A stretch of 64,000 nucleotides of DNA from Cymbidium sinense (GCA_021442155.1 JAKCPB010001443.1:1-64000); one strand, 5' to 3'; counted from the first letter of the stretch, positions 46,701-60,600 are shown. A program made the numbers and translations. The notes: generated by a model from the sequence alone, not told the origin.

Positions 46701-48944
46701 AAGCATTTAGATTTTAGCTAGTTTTAGGTTTAGGGTTTAGGGCTAGGCCAGGGCTTATTTTGTTTCAGTAGGCTCAGGTCAGGTTTGTGTAGGGCTCAGG
46801 TTCAGGCCTATAGGGCTCATGGCCCAGGGCCTGTGGCCTGGTAGTCTAGCCTAGCCTTTTGTGGCTCAGGGGGCCCAGGATCAGGGCTCATGCTAGGATC
46901 TGGCTCAGGCTCTTAGGGCCTGGTGGCTAGTGCTCATGGTCAGGGTCTTGGGTCATAGGCCTAGATCAGGCTGGGCATCAGTGGGTCTTTATTGTGAAAA
47001 CCAGAGGTGGCTCATTTCCATTTATTTTTTATCTTATTATTCTCTTTAGTCTTTATTAGGTTGTTTTGAATTAATTAGTTAGTATTTATCCATCTTAGTA
47101 GTTTCATCTATTTATTCTCTGCCTCAGCCTTATCTTAAGCCCATTTTATTTTATCTTGCTCTGCCTTTGGCCTATGGCTCATGGCCTGCGGCCTATTCAG
47201 GTCTTAGGGTCTAGTGGGCATGGTGTGTGGCTGTGGCCCAGTCAGTCCTGCCCAGCCAGGTTGTGTCTTGTGGGCCTTACAGGTTTAGGTTTGTATTTTG
47301 GATTTAGTGTGATTTAGGGTTTGTGGCTCAGGGTTTTAGGGTTTTTTTAATTCAAGTAACCGGCAGTTTGTATTATGGTTTTAGTGGTTTTTTTAAATTA
47401 AGCAAACCTATTAGATTTAGTTTATTTAGATTATTTATTTATTTTAGTTTATTTTATTTTATTTTCTTAAGTTTATTTTTTATTTTTAAAGTTTAATTAT
47501 GTTTATTTATTTTAGTAGGTTTTTTTATTTTTAATTTATTTTTTTGGGTTTAGGTTTAGGTTCATTTTTAGTTGAGTTTTATTTTATTTTATTTTTTGTA
47601 GGTAAAGATTTAAGGTTGTCAGTATTTTATTTTGTGCTCAGGTTTGGATTTTGTGGTTAGGTTTAAGGCCTTTGGGTTTTCTGGTTTAGGGTTTTTTAGG
47701 ATTTTAGGGCTCAGTTTCACGATTTCTAGTTTTAGTTTTTTTAAAAAAATTAAGTAAACCAAATTTAATTTATTTAGTTTATTTTAATTTATTTTAGTTT
47801 TTTAGTTTATTTTTTATTTTATTTTAAATTTAATTTTTATTTTATTTATTTTAGTTTATTTATTTTAGGATTATTTATTTTAGTTTAGGTTTTTTTTATT
47901 TTAGTTTAGTTTTAGGTTTAGTAGTTTACATTTTTTTTTTTAGTTTAGTTATTTTTATTTTATTTTTAGGTTTAGTTTTATTTATTTTTTTTATTTAGGT
48001 TTGTATTTTATTTTTAGTTTCGATTTTAGTTTTATTTTAGGTTTTATTTTTAGGTTTTATTTATTTATTTAGGATTAGGTTTATTTTAATTTATTTTATT
48101 TTATTAAGTTTTTATTTAGTTTAGATTTTATTTATTTTAGTTTATATTTTAGTTTAGGTTTAGATTTATTTTATTTTGTTTAATTTAGTTTAAAATTTTA
48201 GTTTAATGTTTATGTTTTATTTATTTATTTTATTTTGTTTTTTAATTTTATTTTTTTTACATTTAGGTTTTTATTTAGTTTTTTTATTTTATTTTATTTT
48301 ATGTTTATTTTATTTTTAATTTACATTTAGTTTTTTATTTTATTTAGGTTTTTTATTTATAGGTTTATTTTATTTTATTTATTTAGTTTAGTTTTTTTTT
48401 TAGTTTAGTTTATTTTTTATTTTATTTTATTTTTTTGTCTGTGTTTAGGTAATGATTTAATTTATTTTATCTATCTATTTATTATTTTCTTTTATTTTTT
48501 TCTATAAGGGTTTGTGGTTAGGTAGGACTAGCATTTCAGTGATTTGTGGCCTGGGTTTCAGGGCTCAGTGTCAGTTTGTGGGCTCAGGCTCATCTCAGCC
48601 AGGTCAGGATCTAGGGCCAAGTTAGTCAGCCTTGATTTGTCTGCCAGCCTGGTTTTAGGATCAGGCCCAGGTAGGGCTCAGGCCTAGCTCAGCTGTGTTC
48701 ATTAGATTTTACCAGTTTAGTCAGCCTATTCATGGTTTGTGGCCTAGGCAGTGGTCATTTTAGGCCTGTGGTCAGGGTCAGTGCTCAGTGATGTGGTTGG
48801 GTTTTAGTTTTAGTTTTTGAGGGTTTATTTTATTTTGTTTATTTTAGTTTTTATATTTATTTATTTATTTTGAGGTTTTATTTTAGTTTTATTTTTATTT
48901 TATTTTTAGGTTTAGGTTTTAATTTAGTTTTTATTTTATTTAGG
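43780..48944 (+). repeat. Degenerate telomere array without retro-fragments
   Basis: TTTAGGG-type units (43790-44030, 44780-44900, 45650-45780) alternate with AT-drifted TTTATTTTAGG DNA. GC-shifted patches lie at ~45770-45950, 46140-46500, 46740-47000, 47160-47300 and 48500-48800. Neither GRP nor P0 words were found here. Confidence 0.83.
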
Positions 48945-50780
48945 GTTTTGTGCCACCATCCTTCAAGATCTTTGATGGTAGTGAGAACCCATGATAACAC
49001 ATTGCACACTTTAGAGCTGGTTGTTGCAACGCAGATGGCAACAATGCACTCCTCTTTCTCCTTTTCGTCAGCAGTCTATCAGGTATTGGATTTGATTAGT
49101 ACATCGAACTGTCCAATGGTTCAGTGAAGACTTTGTTGAGTTGGAGCACCTCTTCATCAAGAGGTTTGGTGGAGCTCAGTAGAGGGTGATTATAGGAGAC
49201 TTCATTACAGAGGAACAAAAACTCAATGAATCACTTGTTGATTACATTCTCAGGAGATGCAACTTGAGCATGAAATGCAAACTACAACTGTCCGAATCGC
49301 ATGCCATTGAGATTCTTCTCAAGAATGTCCATGGCCCGATCGCCTTGATGCTTATGGGCTTTACCATCAAAATATTCGAGAAATTAATCAACAAGCCCGC
49401 TAGCCTACAAGACGAAGCCAAATAGTTTCCTTCCACAATCATCTAGGCCCACACGCGCATAAGGTGTTTGAGAAGCCAAGCCAGGTCAAGGGATGAGGGA
49501 TGGAAGTGAAGTTTAGATGAGAGACTGAGCTCAACATCCTTTGCAACCTCCTCTTCTACCACCTCGGCCATCATATCAGCCACTGCAGCTACCACAATGA
49601 CCATTTCCACCACCTCAGCAGCCTACCCAACAATGGTATTCATATCTATCGCTAGGTAGTTACTTTCCACCTACTCTACCGATAGATTGAATAAGCCATA
49701 TTCATTCAAGAGGGAGGTAGTTAGGAAAATATTTAAGAATTTCTTAACAAAAGTTGACTTTCAGTTGCCAGAGCTTAAGAGGATAGAGGAAGTGGGCAAG
49801 AGCGATGATCCTAGCTATTGCCTACCGCATGTTAGGCCATGTCTTATAGTATTGTACTTTTTAAGGACTAGCTTGAGCACAACTACAAGTAAGTTGGGTA
49901 GTTTACCTTTCTCGTCATTCTATTTCTTATCCTTTCCTTCGATGAATCAAACTATCCTTCTAATCAATCAGTTCACCTCTTGAGATTGACTTGGAGCCAA
50001 CCGACTCAGGTTCCCATAAGAGAAGTTATAGGTATGTGATTAGAAGGTAGAACTTTCCACAAGCTCATCATTCTAAGAAGTCATTGAAGTCAACTTACAT
50101 AAAGTTCTACCTCCAAGGTAGCACCTCGAGATAAGTGCGTCATTGGTTCTAGTGAGCATCCCTCCATAGGATGCTCCACCCATGGATATGCTTGTGGAGG
50201 ACCAAGCCAAAGATGATTACAATGTCCTAGCTCACCTTACAAAGTTTCCAAGTTAAGCATATATGATGCCCTTGTCTTATTTAAAGAGATGAGGGAATCT
50301 CTAATCAAGGCTTACTTGATCTAGATATACTTACCACACTAGAAAGGCATGCCACAAAAGGATATCTTAGAGTTAAATTCAGGATGAAAACTTACCTTAT
50401 GGGTGACCCAGCATAATCAGATCTTTACATTATAGGATGTTTGATATAGTTATCTAAAGTTTTGGTCACCTGTGTGAACCAACATTATGAGTCTAAGAAC
50501 CTTAGCCTACTTGAGGATTGATATCTCCAAACTCTAAAAAGAAAGGATGATATTGGGAGGATTCAATGAACAAGATGAGAGGGCCTTATGTTATTTATTT
50601 TTGGATGTATAGGGGGGGTACTTTTTAAGGTGATCGTATTACATTAAGGTATGATGTACCATCGATAGAGACATCACCTACAATGGACCAAATCACATAA
50701 TAAGGACTCCTAAAGCATGATGGGTCTTCAAACGCATTTAGCAATTTTTTCCCTACTTTACATGGATGAATAAAGTAAAG
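48945..50780 (+). pseudogene. Ty3/gypsy retrotransposon gag-pol remnant, heavily decayed
   Basis: On + the sequence starts directly with VPPSFKIFDGSENP-like gag (48950-49000). It continues with a VELEHLFIKRFGG segment, then KLNESLVDYILRRCNLSMKC...FEKLINKPA (49186-49425), the retrotransposon-gag core. Near 49800-49880 a DDPSYC...YRMLGH match in two frames resembles the plant gypsy DPxYCxYHRxxGH zinc-finger region. Near 50190-50270 YNVLAHL and a MMPLSYLKR stretch resemble the inter-domain region before protease. Near 50670-50770 weak matches to the protease-linked TSYN/AIPSTLHQ segment are seen. Stops and frameshifts are everywhere. No LTR is recognisable on the left: the junction with the array falls inside gag. 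Confidence 0.65.
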
Positions 50781-53100
50781 TTTATATTAAACCAAGTTCT
50801 ATAGGCAAGCCTCCATAGTTAATTACATCTTAGCAAATGAAATTTCCTAAGAATACTCTCAATTAAAGTAGACAATTATCATCTCCAAACATTTCAAGGT
50901 TAGACTATCAAAGGATTAGTTATATTTGGAAAATCAATTGAGAAAGTTCAAGGAGAAGACTTATTTTTGGAATCCAAATGAAATATGTAAGAAATGCTCA
51001 TGATACTAGGAAGCTTAGTGAGCATTCCAATCTATCCTATAGTTGGGCTTTATAATTTTGAGGTTGAGGAGATTTATATGTTTTGAGTTAAAATTTTATC
51101 AGATTACTAGAGCTTATAATCCACCAACACAAGGTTGTGGGAATGCTTAAGAGGTAAGGATTTATGCTTGTAGCCTAAAGGAAATAGCTATCTCAGATCC
51201 TAAATCAAGGGAGCTTTAGTATGAGCTAAAGCATGACCTAAATCTAAGCTGATAGACACTAGGGTTTACTTCTACAAGTGAGAATAAATTGTCTGACTTC
51301 TGGACTTATAATCGCTAGGAGTGGCCGCCAGCTAACTCCTCCTATGATTTTAAAACTAAGTTGTCTAGTTTTATGAATTGCAAGATAGCCATGGTAGTTA
51401 TTTAATTAGAAAGAGAATAAAGTCCTAAATACACCCCAATGAGACTAGTGCATGAGTGGTATGAGCATATGACTTAATCTATAGATGCAAAATCTTTTAA
51501 ATTTTATTTCATTTTAAACACATCATTTTGAGAGAGGCTTTATGATTTCTTATGCATAAATGCATGATGAAATAGGGTCAAATCTATAAGATGGTGTTCT
51601 CCACACAATGGATGCCCTTATAGGTCAAGCATTCCTTTATGGTGCAAGGATGGAGATCCTTCATGTTCAAGAGAGAAAAGAATATGCATGCATGATGTGA
51701 AACATACAACCATATAGCTAAGGGGTTGCTAAATCTTTGAATTATCTTATTTATGTCTTAGGCTTTATAATGAGGTTATGAGTTGTTTGAAATTTAGTTA
51801 TGAGTGATTAGTGAGGTAAAAAAGTTATTTTATCCTAAGAGCTTAATCATAAGCCACACATTAAAGCAACAATCATTTAAGAAACTATGAAAAGCATGTC
51901 ATACTGATGCATAATGTAAACATAACATCAAATAATTATATAAACTATTATAAAATAATAAAAGGTCGGTATTCATCTGACAACCCAAGAGAGAAAATAT
52001 GCTCTACCTTATACAACCACGAGTATGAAAGAATAATTATAATTGTATTAAATGTTATGGGGGTCTTCTTTCTTTGTATCTTCATTTTTGATTTGGTTCC
52101 TTCTTTGATTTGGATGGTGCTTGCTTCAAAGGCATCACAGGGCACTCCAGGACAAAGCCTTTTGTCCACTGCTCATCCTAATGCTCGATAGAACTAATCC
52201 TAATTCCTATTACAAAATTTACATTTATGTGGGAAAAGTAAATCTAAGTACACCTGTAAAATAAAGGTTAGCTAAATATACATATAATCCCAAGAAATTG
52301 TATTTATAATATAGACTTAGCACCCAATACATGGGTAACTAAGCCCAATTGTCCTAACTTGGATTATGCTTAGGATTTAAACAAACTGCGAAAAGAACAT
52401 TCACATTTATTTTTAAGATCCCTTAAGCATAATCCCCTATAGAAAACATGATTAAGCTAATAATGGCCTATCATCCAGCTACAAAGCATACACCCTAACA
52501 TCCAAAATAATACATCATAAAACAAAACACACATCACATCATACACCATCCTAACTTAGAGAAGTGGTGACTTAATTCTAATGTGTATATTAAGGCTTCT
52601 GTGTTTCATCTTGTTAGGAATTAGTGTTGTATTTTCTAAGTGTGGAAGGATTCAATTTAACATGAAAGGTTGATTTCACTTGAAGTAGTTTATTTGATTT
52701 GAGAATTTTAATTTGTTTTCTTTTGTTTCATTTGATTACACTTAGCAACTAAGTGTTATAAAGAGAGTAAAAGATTGCCCTCTTTCATCCCTACCTTAAG
52801 TCACTTTCTAAAGTATATTAATTTGATTTAGTTCTCTTTAACAAATGGCTTATTAAATAATTTAATAAATCCTAAGTTTAGGTTCACTTTAAATAATCCT
52901 ATTCAAAATGAAAGGCATCTTAATTTAATCGAATTACTACCACATGACATATATTAAATCATTCCTTTCCATCACATGTAACATGCATATGATTTAATCC
53001 TAAGTGTATCTATACAAGTAATATATTTTATCACACTTAAATGATGAATATATGTGTATGTTTAGAATTTATATTTTATTTGATTAAATTATTTAAACAT
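50781..53100. other. AT-rich DNA, no recognised gene
   Basis: This may be the continuation of the decayed gypsy element or unrelated intergenic DNA. Frames of 73-94 codons at 51907-52191 and antisense to it lack any family similarity and have random composition. No tRNA, LTR pair or further transposon protein was recognised. Confidence 0.45.
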
Positions 53101-53695
53101 ATTATTTTAAAACTTTATCCAAATTCCTATACAAAAAGGATGTAAGAATGAAATTAAATAGGCATGTGGCATTGTTAAACTAGGGAGGTGAGGTAATCAA
53201 ATGACCTCCTTGAGCTAGCTAAAGCTTCATATTCGGGTTGTCTAGATTATATACCTATTTTCATTCAAATATATGTAAATTCATATACATAAACATAGGA
53301 AGTAAGCTCCAAAATGATATGGCTAGTTAATTAACTTAGCCAATTTATGAGTGCATGCAATTTTAATGTAAAATGGGATTTTCATTTACTAATCACATAT
53401 ACATATATAGTACAAAGATATAGGAATGTACATGTTGTTAAACCAAGGAAGTGAGGTAATCAAATGACCTCCTAACTAAAGCCTATTCCCAAGATGTCCA
53501 CATACTTTTTTTTTCTTGGACACACATGGATGTATACATGAATGAGGGAAAGAAAATCATGCAAAGATTGTATATTTTTTTTGATTGAATCATTTATATA
53601 TACGATTTAAACCTCTATCCAAATTCTAATGTTGAAATACATAAGAATGATCAATAATGCGTCATTATTAAACCTGAAATGAGGTTTTTTATTTT
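53080..53695. repeat. Diverged tandem repeat, ~0.23-0.26-kb unit
   Basis: The word GTGAGGTAATCAAATGACCTCC occurs at about 53188 and 53451, each preceded by GTTAAAC and 'aggaatgta/gcatgtggca'-type sequence. A decayed third match (TTATTAAACCTGAAATGAGG) lies near 53667. The flanking words TTTAAAC-TTATCCAAATTC (53110, 53610) recur too. The third copy is cut by the telomere-like array at ~53690. Confidence 0.7.
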
Positions 53696-54462
53696 ATTTT
53701 ATTATTTTTATTTTTTATTTAGTTTAGTTTATTTATTTACTTAGCTTAGGTTTTATTTTAATTTATCTTTAAGGTTTATGTTTATGTCTAGGTTTATTTT
53801 TTAATTGAATTTTATTATAATTTTATTTTTTTTTATGATTAGGTTTTATATTTTATTTATAGGTTTAGGTTTAGGTTTTATTTTATTTTTATTTTGGTTT
53901 AGATTTTAAAAATTTTATTTTAGGTTTATTTTAGGTTTTATTTTCAATTTAGGTTTATGTTTATTTTTAATTTAATTTATTTTATTTAGTTTAGGTTTAG
54001 GTTTTATGTATTTTTGTTTTGTTTATTTTTGTTTAGGTTTGGATTTATTTTAATTTTATTTTAGGTTTAGGTTTTTTTTAGTTTAGGGTTTAGGTTTTAT
54101 GTTTATATATTTTAGGTTTTATTTTAGTTTCATTTTTAGGTAGTTTTTTTATTTAGTTTTATTTTATTTTACTTTTCTTTTATGTTTAGTTTTTATTATA
54201 TTTAGGTCTTTTATTCTTAGGATTATTTTATTTTTTCAATTTAGTTTAGGTTTTTATTTATTTATTTATTTTATTTTTATTTTAATTTTAGGTTTAGGTT
54301 TAGGTTTAGGTTTTGGTTTTTTATGTTTTTTTTATTTTATTATTTTATTTTATCTAGGTTTAAGTTTTTATATTTATTTCATTTTTAGGTTTTATTTAGT
54401 TTAGGTTTAGGTTTTTAGGTTTTTAGGTTTTTAGGATTTAGGGTTTAAGGTTCTGGGTTTAG
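53696..54462 (+). repeat. AT-drifted telomere-like array
   Basis: TTTATTTTAGGTTTAGG words with TTTAGG hexamer runs near 54290-54310 and 54400-54440. The array resumes here with the same polarity as before the gypsy interruption. Confidence 0.85.
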
Positions 54463-54482
54463 GATTTAGCATTTTAGGGTTT
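54463..54482. repeat. Candidate target-site duplication, LINE copy 2 (left)
   Basis: The word GATTTAGCATTTTAGGGTTT is repeated perfectly at 63317-63336 on the far side of the LINE. The background is repetitive and a near match occurs at ~24523, so chance is possible. Confidence 0.55.
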
Positions 54483-54488
54483 TTTTTT

Positions 54489-57400
54489 GGGAAACCCCAT
54501 ATAGGAGGAATTTTTTTGCCACAAAAAAGGGTTACAATGTCCTTAAAGGGGATAAACTCCATAACTACTACTCAAAGAGCTACAATTAGCCTAGAGAGAA
54601 AATCCCCTATCTAAATACAACCAAAAGCAAAATAAAAGAGTAAGGAAAGCAAAAGATACAAATTGATTAACAAGATAAGCCAATGGAAGATTAGGGCCAA
54701 AGCTCTTCAGGATGAGAGAATGCATGACACTATGGAGCAAACTTGCAAGAGAACAAGAGAATTGCACCTGCAAAATTGTAGAAAAAAAAAGAAATTAGAG
54801 TAGTTAAGGTAATACAGACAGAGTGAAAAATGAAAGCAGCATAAACTGAAAAAGATAATAAGGAAGTGTGATAGAGAAGGCTCAGCACCACAACAAGTTA
54901 AGATGCAAATATGAGCATCTATACTTAAGGGTTACATCACAAGAGCTACTACCAAACCAAAAGGAGTGAAATCATCATACCATCATAGCCAACAAACATG
55001 TATAGCAACCATTTGTTGAAAGTCTTTGAGCCTTAGTACCGAAACCAATGCAAAGCCCTATAATCAATAGAAAAGAAAGCAAAGAGAATGGGTGGGATCC
55101 CATGTAGAGTAAATGTCATCATATTAGGCACCATGTCATGAGAATCCCAACACAAATGAAAGTGAACCATCATGTCGCCATCTACCATATTTTTAATCAA
55201 GTCCAAGGGTTTAATTAGATCAGCATGAAGACCCACCACAGGAAAATAATAGAAAAGGCTAGGCAGAGGTAAGAAGCATAAAAGACCAATAGAAAGACCT
55301 GCTATAATCTAGCAAGGCAAATAAAATAGCATGGAATTAACCCCATCCCAAACATATGGGACAAATATTAAATAAAACCGTAAATAACCTAGTAAATACC
55401 TGTGATATACCCTAAAAAGAAGTGCAATGAAAGAAAGCAATGCAGTTAACAACCTCTGTAGAAGTTAGGAACCAAGAAGGCAAGACAAAGATATCCCAAG
55501 CCCAAATTACTACAAGAATTGCAGAAGTCTATCAGAGAGGAGATGGGAATGCAGCAGCAGATTAGATGAATCATAAGGCACATGTAATAAGCTGCTCCCC
55601 ACCACAAACAACTCCAAGTAAAGATAATCAGAGAGATAATCCCAGAATTAGCTTGTAAAAATCAAGAATCCGCCACCTACAACCAAGATAAAAAAAGCGG
55701 CCATAAATCCACCAATTCGAGTAATCAATAAAAATCAAATTAGGCAAAAGCATAATCTCAGTGATCTACAAAAATCTAACAGAACCAAGAGGAAGAAAAC
55801 ATCAACAGGTTAAGTAGATCTCAAACATCGGGTGATCAGCAGCAGCCCAGTTGCAATCAACAAAAACATTCAAAAAAGTAACAGGCAACAAACAATCAAC
55901 AACCACAAAGACTGCTTGCTGGACATAGGACCCAAAAATCCAACAGCCAACAATGAAACAATAATACAATTATTGCACCCACCATATGATAAGCCAGTGA
56001 AAAGCAGAGATGAAAAAAAGAAATAAAAGGGGTTGAAAAGATAGTCAACATTGAAATCCTTCAAGGTAAAGATGAGCAGGCTTGTAGCTAAACCAAAAAT
56101 CCTCAAGAAAAGCAGACTGGAAAGAAACCATAAAGTATGACCAATCAAAGAGATAAAAAATAACCAAAAATTGCTTAATGATAGATTGGGAAGATGGGGA
56201 AAATCAATCAAAGAAATAACTCAAAAGCACCCCGCTAAGCATGATGACATACAATATTGCTAGGCATAAAACCCAATAATCCAATTCAACCAACAACCAA
56301 GATAGGAAAAAAAAGCCACCATTCAAAATAGACAATGCTTAAGATAAATTCCGTGTAGGAAGTGGTCCAAGTCTAGTGAACCAAGATGGAAAAATAGCAA
56401 TTTAGATAGGCCTCAAACATGTGATGATTAGTCACCATTGAAAACAACAATAATAGTAAAAGCAAAAGCCACCATGCAACCAAAACCTCAAAAGAGTCTT
56501 GCTAGTGATAAGATCCCAAAACTAAGCCTTGTTGAGCACTAACCTAGTTCAGGCAACAACCAAGATAGTAACTACCAACAAGCTGGCCAAAAATCCACCC
56601 ATTCAAAGTAAATAGGGCATAGGTTAATATCCAATTAGTAAAATAATCAGTGATCTACAATAACTAATAAAAAAAAAATAGAGATTAAGTAAATTCAAAC
56701 ATCGTGATTTTAGCCGGTTGTAAATAGCAGAGGCAACAAACAGAAGTAAATCCAATGCAGAAATAATCGAAAACAACAGTAACAAAAGCAAGCCACCACA
56801 AGGCAAAATACTGGATAATGGACCCGATAATCCAACAGCCAACAAATAAAACAACACTACAATTATTGCACCAACCATAAGATAAGTCAAAAAAGAACAG
56901 TGGGGCAACATAGCTTCAAAAGTAAACCATCAATGAAATCCTTCAAGGTAAAGGAGAGCAGGTTAGCAGCTGAACTACCATCCTAAAAAAATAGATTGAA
57001 AGGAAATCATTAAGTAAGTCCAATCCTGCAAAGAGACAATAATAATAACAAGGGTATTGCAATTTCTCTCCTTACAGGTTGGGGAGATGAGGTTAGCAAA
57101 TACAATCAGCAAACCAACCCCAAGAGTAGCCTGCAGGACAAAGGGCCCAAAAATCCAACAACCAGCAATTAAACCATAAGAAAAGCCAGTAAAAAACAAT
57201 GGTACAACATCGATTATAAAGTGGTCCAAAGGAAAGCCATCTTTAAGATCCATCAAGACACATAATATCAGGCCAATAGCTAATCCCACAACATCAGTAA
57301 TAACAGACTGGATGGAAATCAGGAAATAATTCCAATCCATTAAAAGTGGAAGCAGAAGAAGCAGTAAGGCCCCATTAAGGTTGGGATAGTTAAACCAACA

Positions 57401-57646
57401 GCATATGCCACAGAGATCAATAAATAACCAGCAAGGGGTATCAGGATGCATCAACAAATTCCAAATGAACATTAACACATTAACAGTAACAAGAGAAGCG
57501 AAGCCCTAATAAAGCTAGGGTAATTAAACTAACAACAAGGGATATCAGGATGATGCATAAGCAAATTCCCAAGAAAAAACAACACTAAATAGAAAATGAT
57601 CATGCAGTTAATCAGGTAATATAGTAGATCAATCCAATAGGTTAGA
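54489..57646 (-). other. LINE copy 2 long 3' tail with internal repeats
   Basis: Non-coding tail after ORF2. On the + strand the phrase CCCAAAAATCCAACAGCCAAC or close variants recurs near 55928, 56812 and 57132, with looser matches near 56267 and 56510. It is often followed by a CAATTATTGCACC-ACCATA-GATAAG phrase and AATCCTTCAAGGTAAAG (56056, 56938). This implies a tail built from diverged units of roughly 0.3 kb, or pairs of them at ~0.88 kb. Chance frames of 60-167 codons rich in Leu, Ile and Phe are present; none has a recognisable domain. Confidence 0.65.
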
Positions 57647-60600
57647 TTAATTTTTGAGATAAGGGAGTCCGATTGTCTAGATTCACCAATCCACGCAAAA
57701 TGTTTAGGAAAGAGTAAGTTGATCAAAGAATTTTATACCATCCAATCAAATTGGCAAGGTAATCAACAGTGCATGCATTACCCTCATGCCATACATGAGA
57801 GATTTTAAAATAGAGTTGAGAAAGGAGAGCTCTAGTCTGCTTGAGAAGATAGTACAATTCTACACTGCCCATTTTGGTGGAAGTCAAAAGATCAGAGGGC
57901 ATCCACCTCAATCCAAATATTGAGCCAACCTTTTGAAGGCAAATCTCAAGAGCTTTGTAGCCATTAGCTCAAAGAAAAGGAAGAGGAAGTATTAAGGGGT
58001 AAGTAAAAGAACATAGGACTTTACCATTAGGGTTTAAAATGCCACCATAGCAAGCATTTTGAGAGAGAGCCAAGTTAATTTTAATAGTATTAACATGAGG
58101 TTTTACCTAATAAATAATCTTGTCATCTTTATAGTTGGGTTGATCGGCAAGTTAAAACTCTTTTATTGGCCACAAATTTATAACCTTTGAATTGTTTGTA
58201 GTTAAATAAATTGGCATTGAACAAGTCATGGATTTTTTTTTAATTCTAGCAATTATCCTCATGTGGTTCATAAGAATCCCATGTTTTGCATCATTTCATC
58301 CATCCACATATGAACCAAATAAGAGTGATAGCAATTATGACTTTAATGTGACCTTTGTAGTGTTATCAAAATAAACTTAAGAAGTATAAAGTTAAGGAGC
58401 CATTGAATTTGACAATGTTAAAGAGATCATCATACCAAATCCAAAGTTTGGAAGCAATGGCTCCGTTAACAAAAACATGATTTACATTCTCAATGTGAAA
58501 GCAACGGTGGCATTTTGAAGGTAAGTGAAAACCTTTCCCCCACATCAAGGAGTCAATAGGGATGAAGTTTTTCAAAATACGCCAAGTAAGAACAAAAAAA
58601 GTAGGAATAGTGTTATTCAAAGTTTGAAAACACATTGGAAAAATCAAGAGCTTCTTTAATATGAATCCAAACATTTTAAAGTTGAAATCACCATTTTGAG
58701 AAAGCTTAAAAGGATCCGATCATGATTGCTAGGATAGGAATAGTAGTAAGCTTGTTTAAAAGAGAGGAAGGAATATAATAAGCTTACTATTGTTCCACAT
58801 ATTATTCTTCCGAAAGAGTTCATTTTAATAGAAATGGGTAGAAAGTAAATCATCAATGGACCCACCTCCAGTCCAGTTATCTTGCTAAAAGAAAGAGGTG
58901 CCAGAGTTAAACCCCAAAGAAATTAATGATTCAGCATCCCATTTGATGGAACAAAGTCTTTTCCAAACAGTAGAGTCTCCCACTTTATAGGGGCAAATGA
59001 GAGGGTGCTTACCTTGGCAGTATTTAGCAGTCATGAAATTAGCCCAAAGACTATTGTTACTCCTAAAATTCTACCAAAGTTTATAGGAAAAATTAGTGAT
59101 AGCTTCCTTGATAAACTTACATCCAAGACCACCTTCAGCAAGAGTGCCACAACTTTTATACCAAGAGGTCAAGTGCATTCTTTTAGAGGAATTGTTAGAA
59201 CCCCAGAAAAATTTGTTAAGGAGACGCTCAATTCTATTAATGGTAGAATTGGATGGCACAATGGTTTGAATGAGATATGAAGGCATGGAGTTAAGGGTGC
59301 TCTTAATCAAAGTGAGCCTACCACCAAATTAGAGTAAATGAAATTCCCATGCAAAAATTTTATTCGAGATTTTTTAGATTAACTCATCAAAAAGATGAGA
59401 TCTTTTCTGACCTTTAAAAAGTGGAGCACCAAGCTATTTAATAGAAAGTTGTTGGAAATTAGTAATTCTCAAGATTTGGTTGATCCTATTACTAGGGATT
59501 TTAGAGGAAGGAATGAAACAACTTTTGCCATCGTTAAGAAAAGACCACTTTGCCAAATTTATTTAAAAGATTCTTAATAGTTTAATGTAGAGGCATTCCA
59601 AAAGATTATAAAGTCATTAGCAAAACTAAGATGAGAGACCTGAAGACCACCTTGGGTTGTAAAAAACATGGTTATTATAGAAAAGATCATTCTCCTCAAA
59701 AGATATTCAAGAAATAAAAAAGAGAGGGTGAAAGGGGATCTTGTCTCAAGCCTTGCATCAAGGGAAAAACCAAGGGACTCACCATTCATGATAATGAAGA
59801 ACCAAACATTGGTAATACAATTTTCGAGGATAAAATAAAACCAAGCAAATGGGGAATTTGAAAGAGGAAATCCCAAGAGAGGTTGTCAAAAGCTTTAGAG
59901 ATGTCCAGTTTGAAAAGGATATTGCCACCTCTGATAGGAATGTCTGTCATGAATCTAGAAGTATGTTATCGACATATAGCTCTACCTTTAATGAAGCTAG
60001 TGAATTTTAGGAAAAGAATAATTCTATTAATAATTAATTTATAAAATTTATGAAAGAAGGTGCAAAGGTCGATAGGTCCAAATTGCCTCCAAGATTTAGG
60101 ATTATTAATTTTGGGAATGAGAACAATGAAAGTGCTAGAAAATATCTAGGTAAGGGGTTGCCATCAAAAAAACAACCATCAACAAAACTTAATAATAAGC
60201 CAATATGAAAGAATTAAGTCGTGCCTTTAGCCGCAATAGAATCGTGTTCATGCTATTGAGAATATTACCAATCTCGCCAGACGAAATTGAGCAAGTGGTT
60301 ATCATCATTAGTAATCATTGAGGGAATCGTGTGTGTTGGAGAGGGCTTCTAAGAAGGGTTGTTGTTTAATAAGTTTTAAAATGTTGTATGATAGTATCTT
60401 TAATATCATTATTGTCATGATCCAATTGCGTTATCATTTTGATTTTTTTAATAGAGTTTAAGGCTTTCTTTTTTGAAAAGAGCATGGAAATACCTTGTAT
60501 TTCTATCACCATCAGTAATATGTTTGCTAGAAGCATTTTGTCGCCAGTAGGTTTCCTCCATATTCTGATAATTAATCAAGTTATCTTTAGTTGCATTTAA

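Noticed and set aside
51907..52191. 94-codon frame with a hydrophobic stretch (LNVMGVFFLCIFIFDLV)
   Set aside because: Overlaps an equally long antisense frame, has no similarity that I recognise, and lies in decayed transposon-like DNA.
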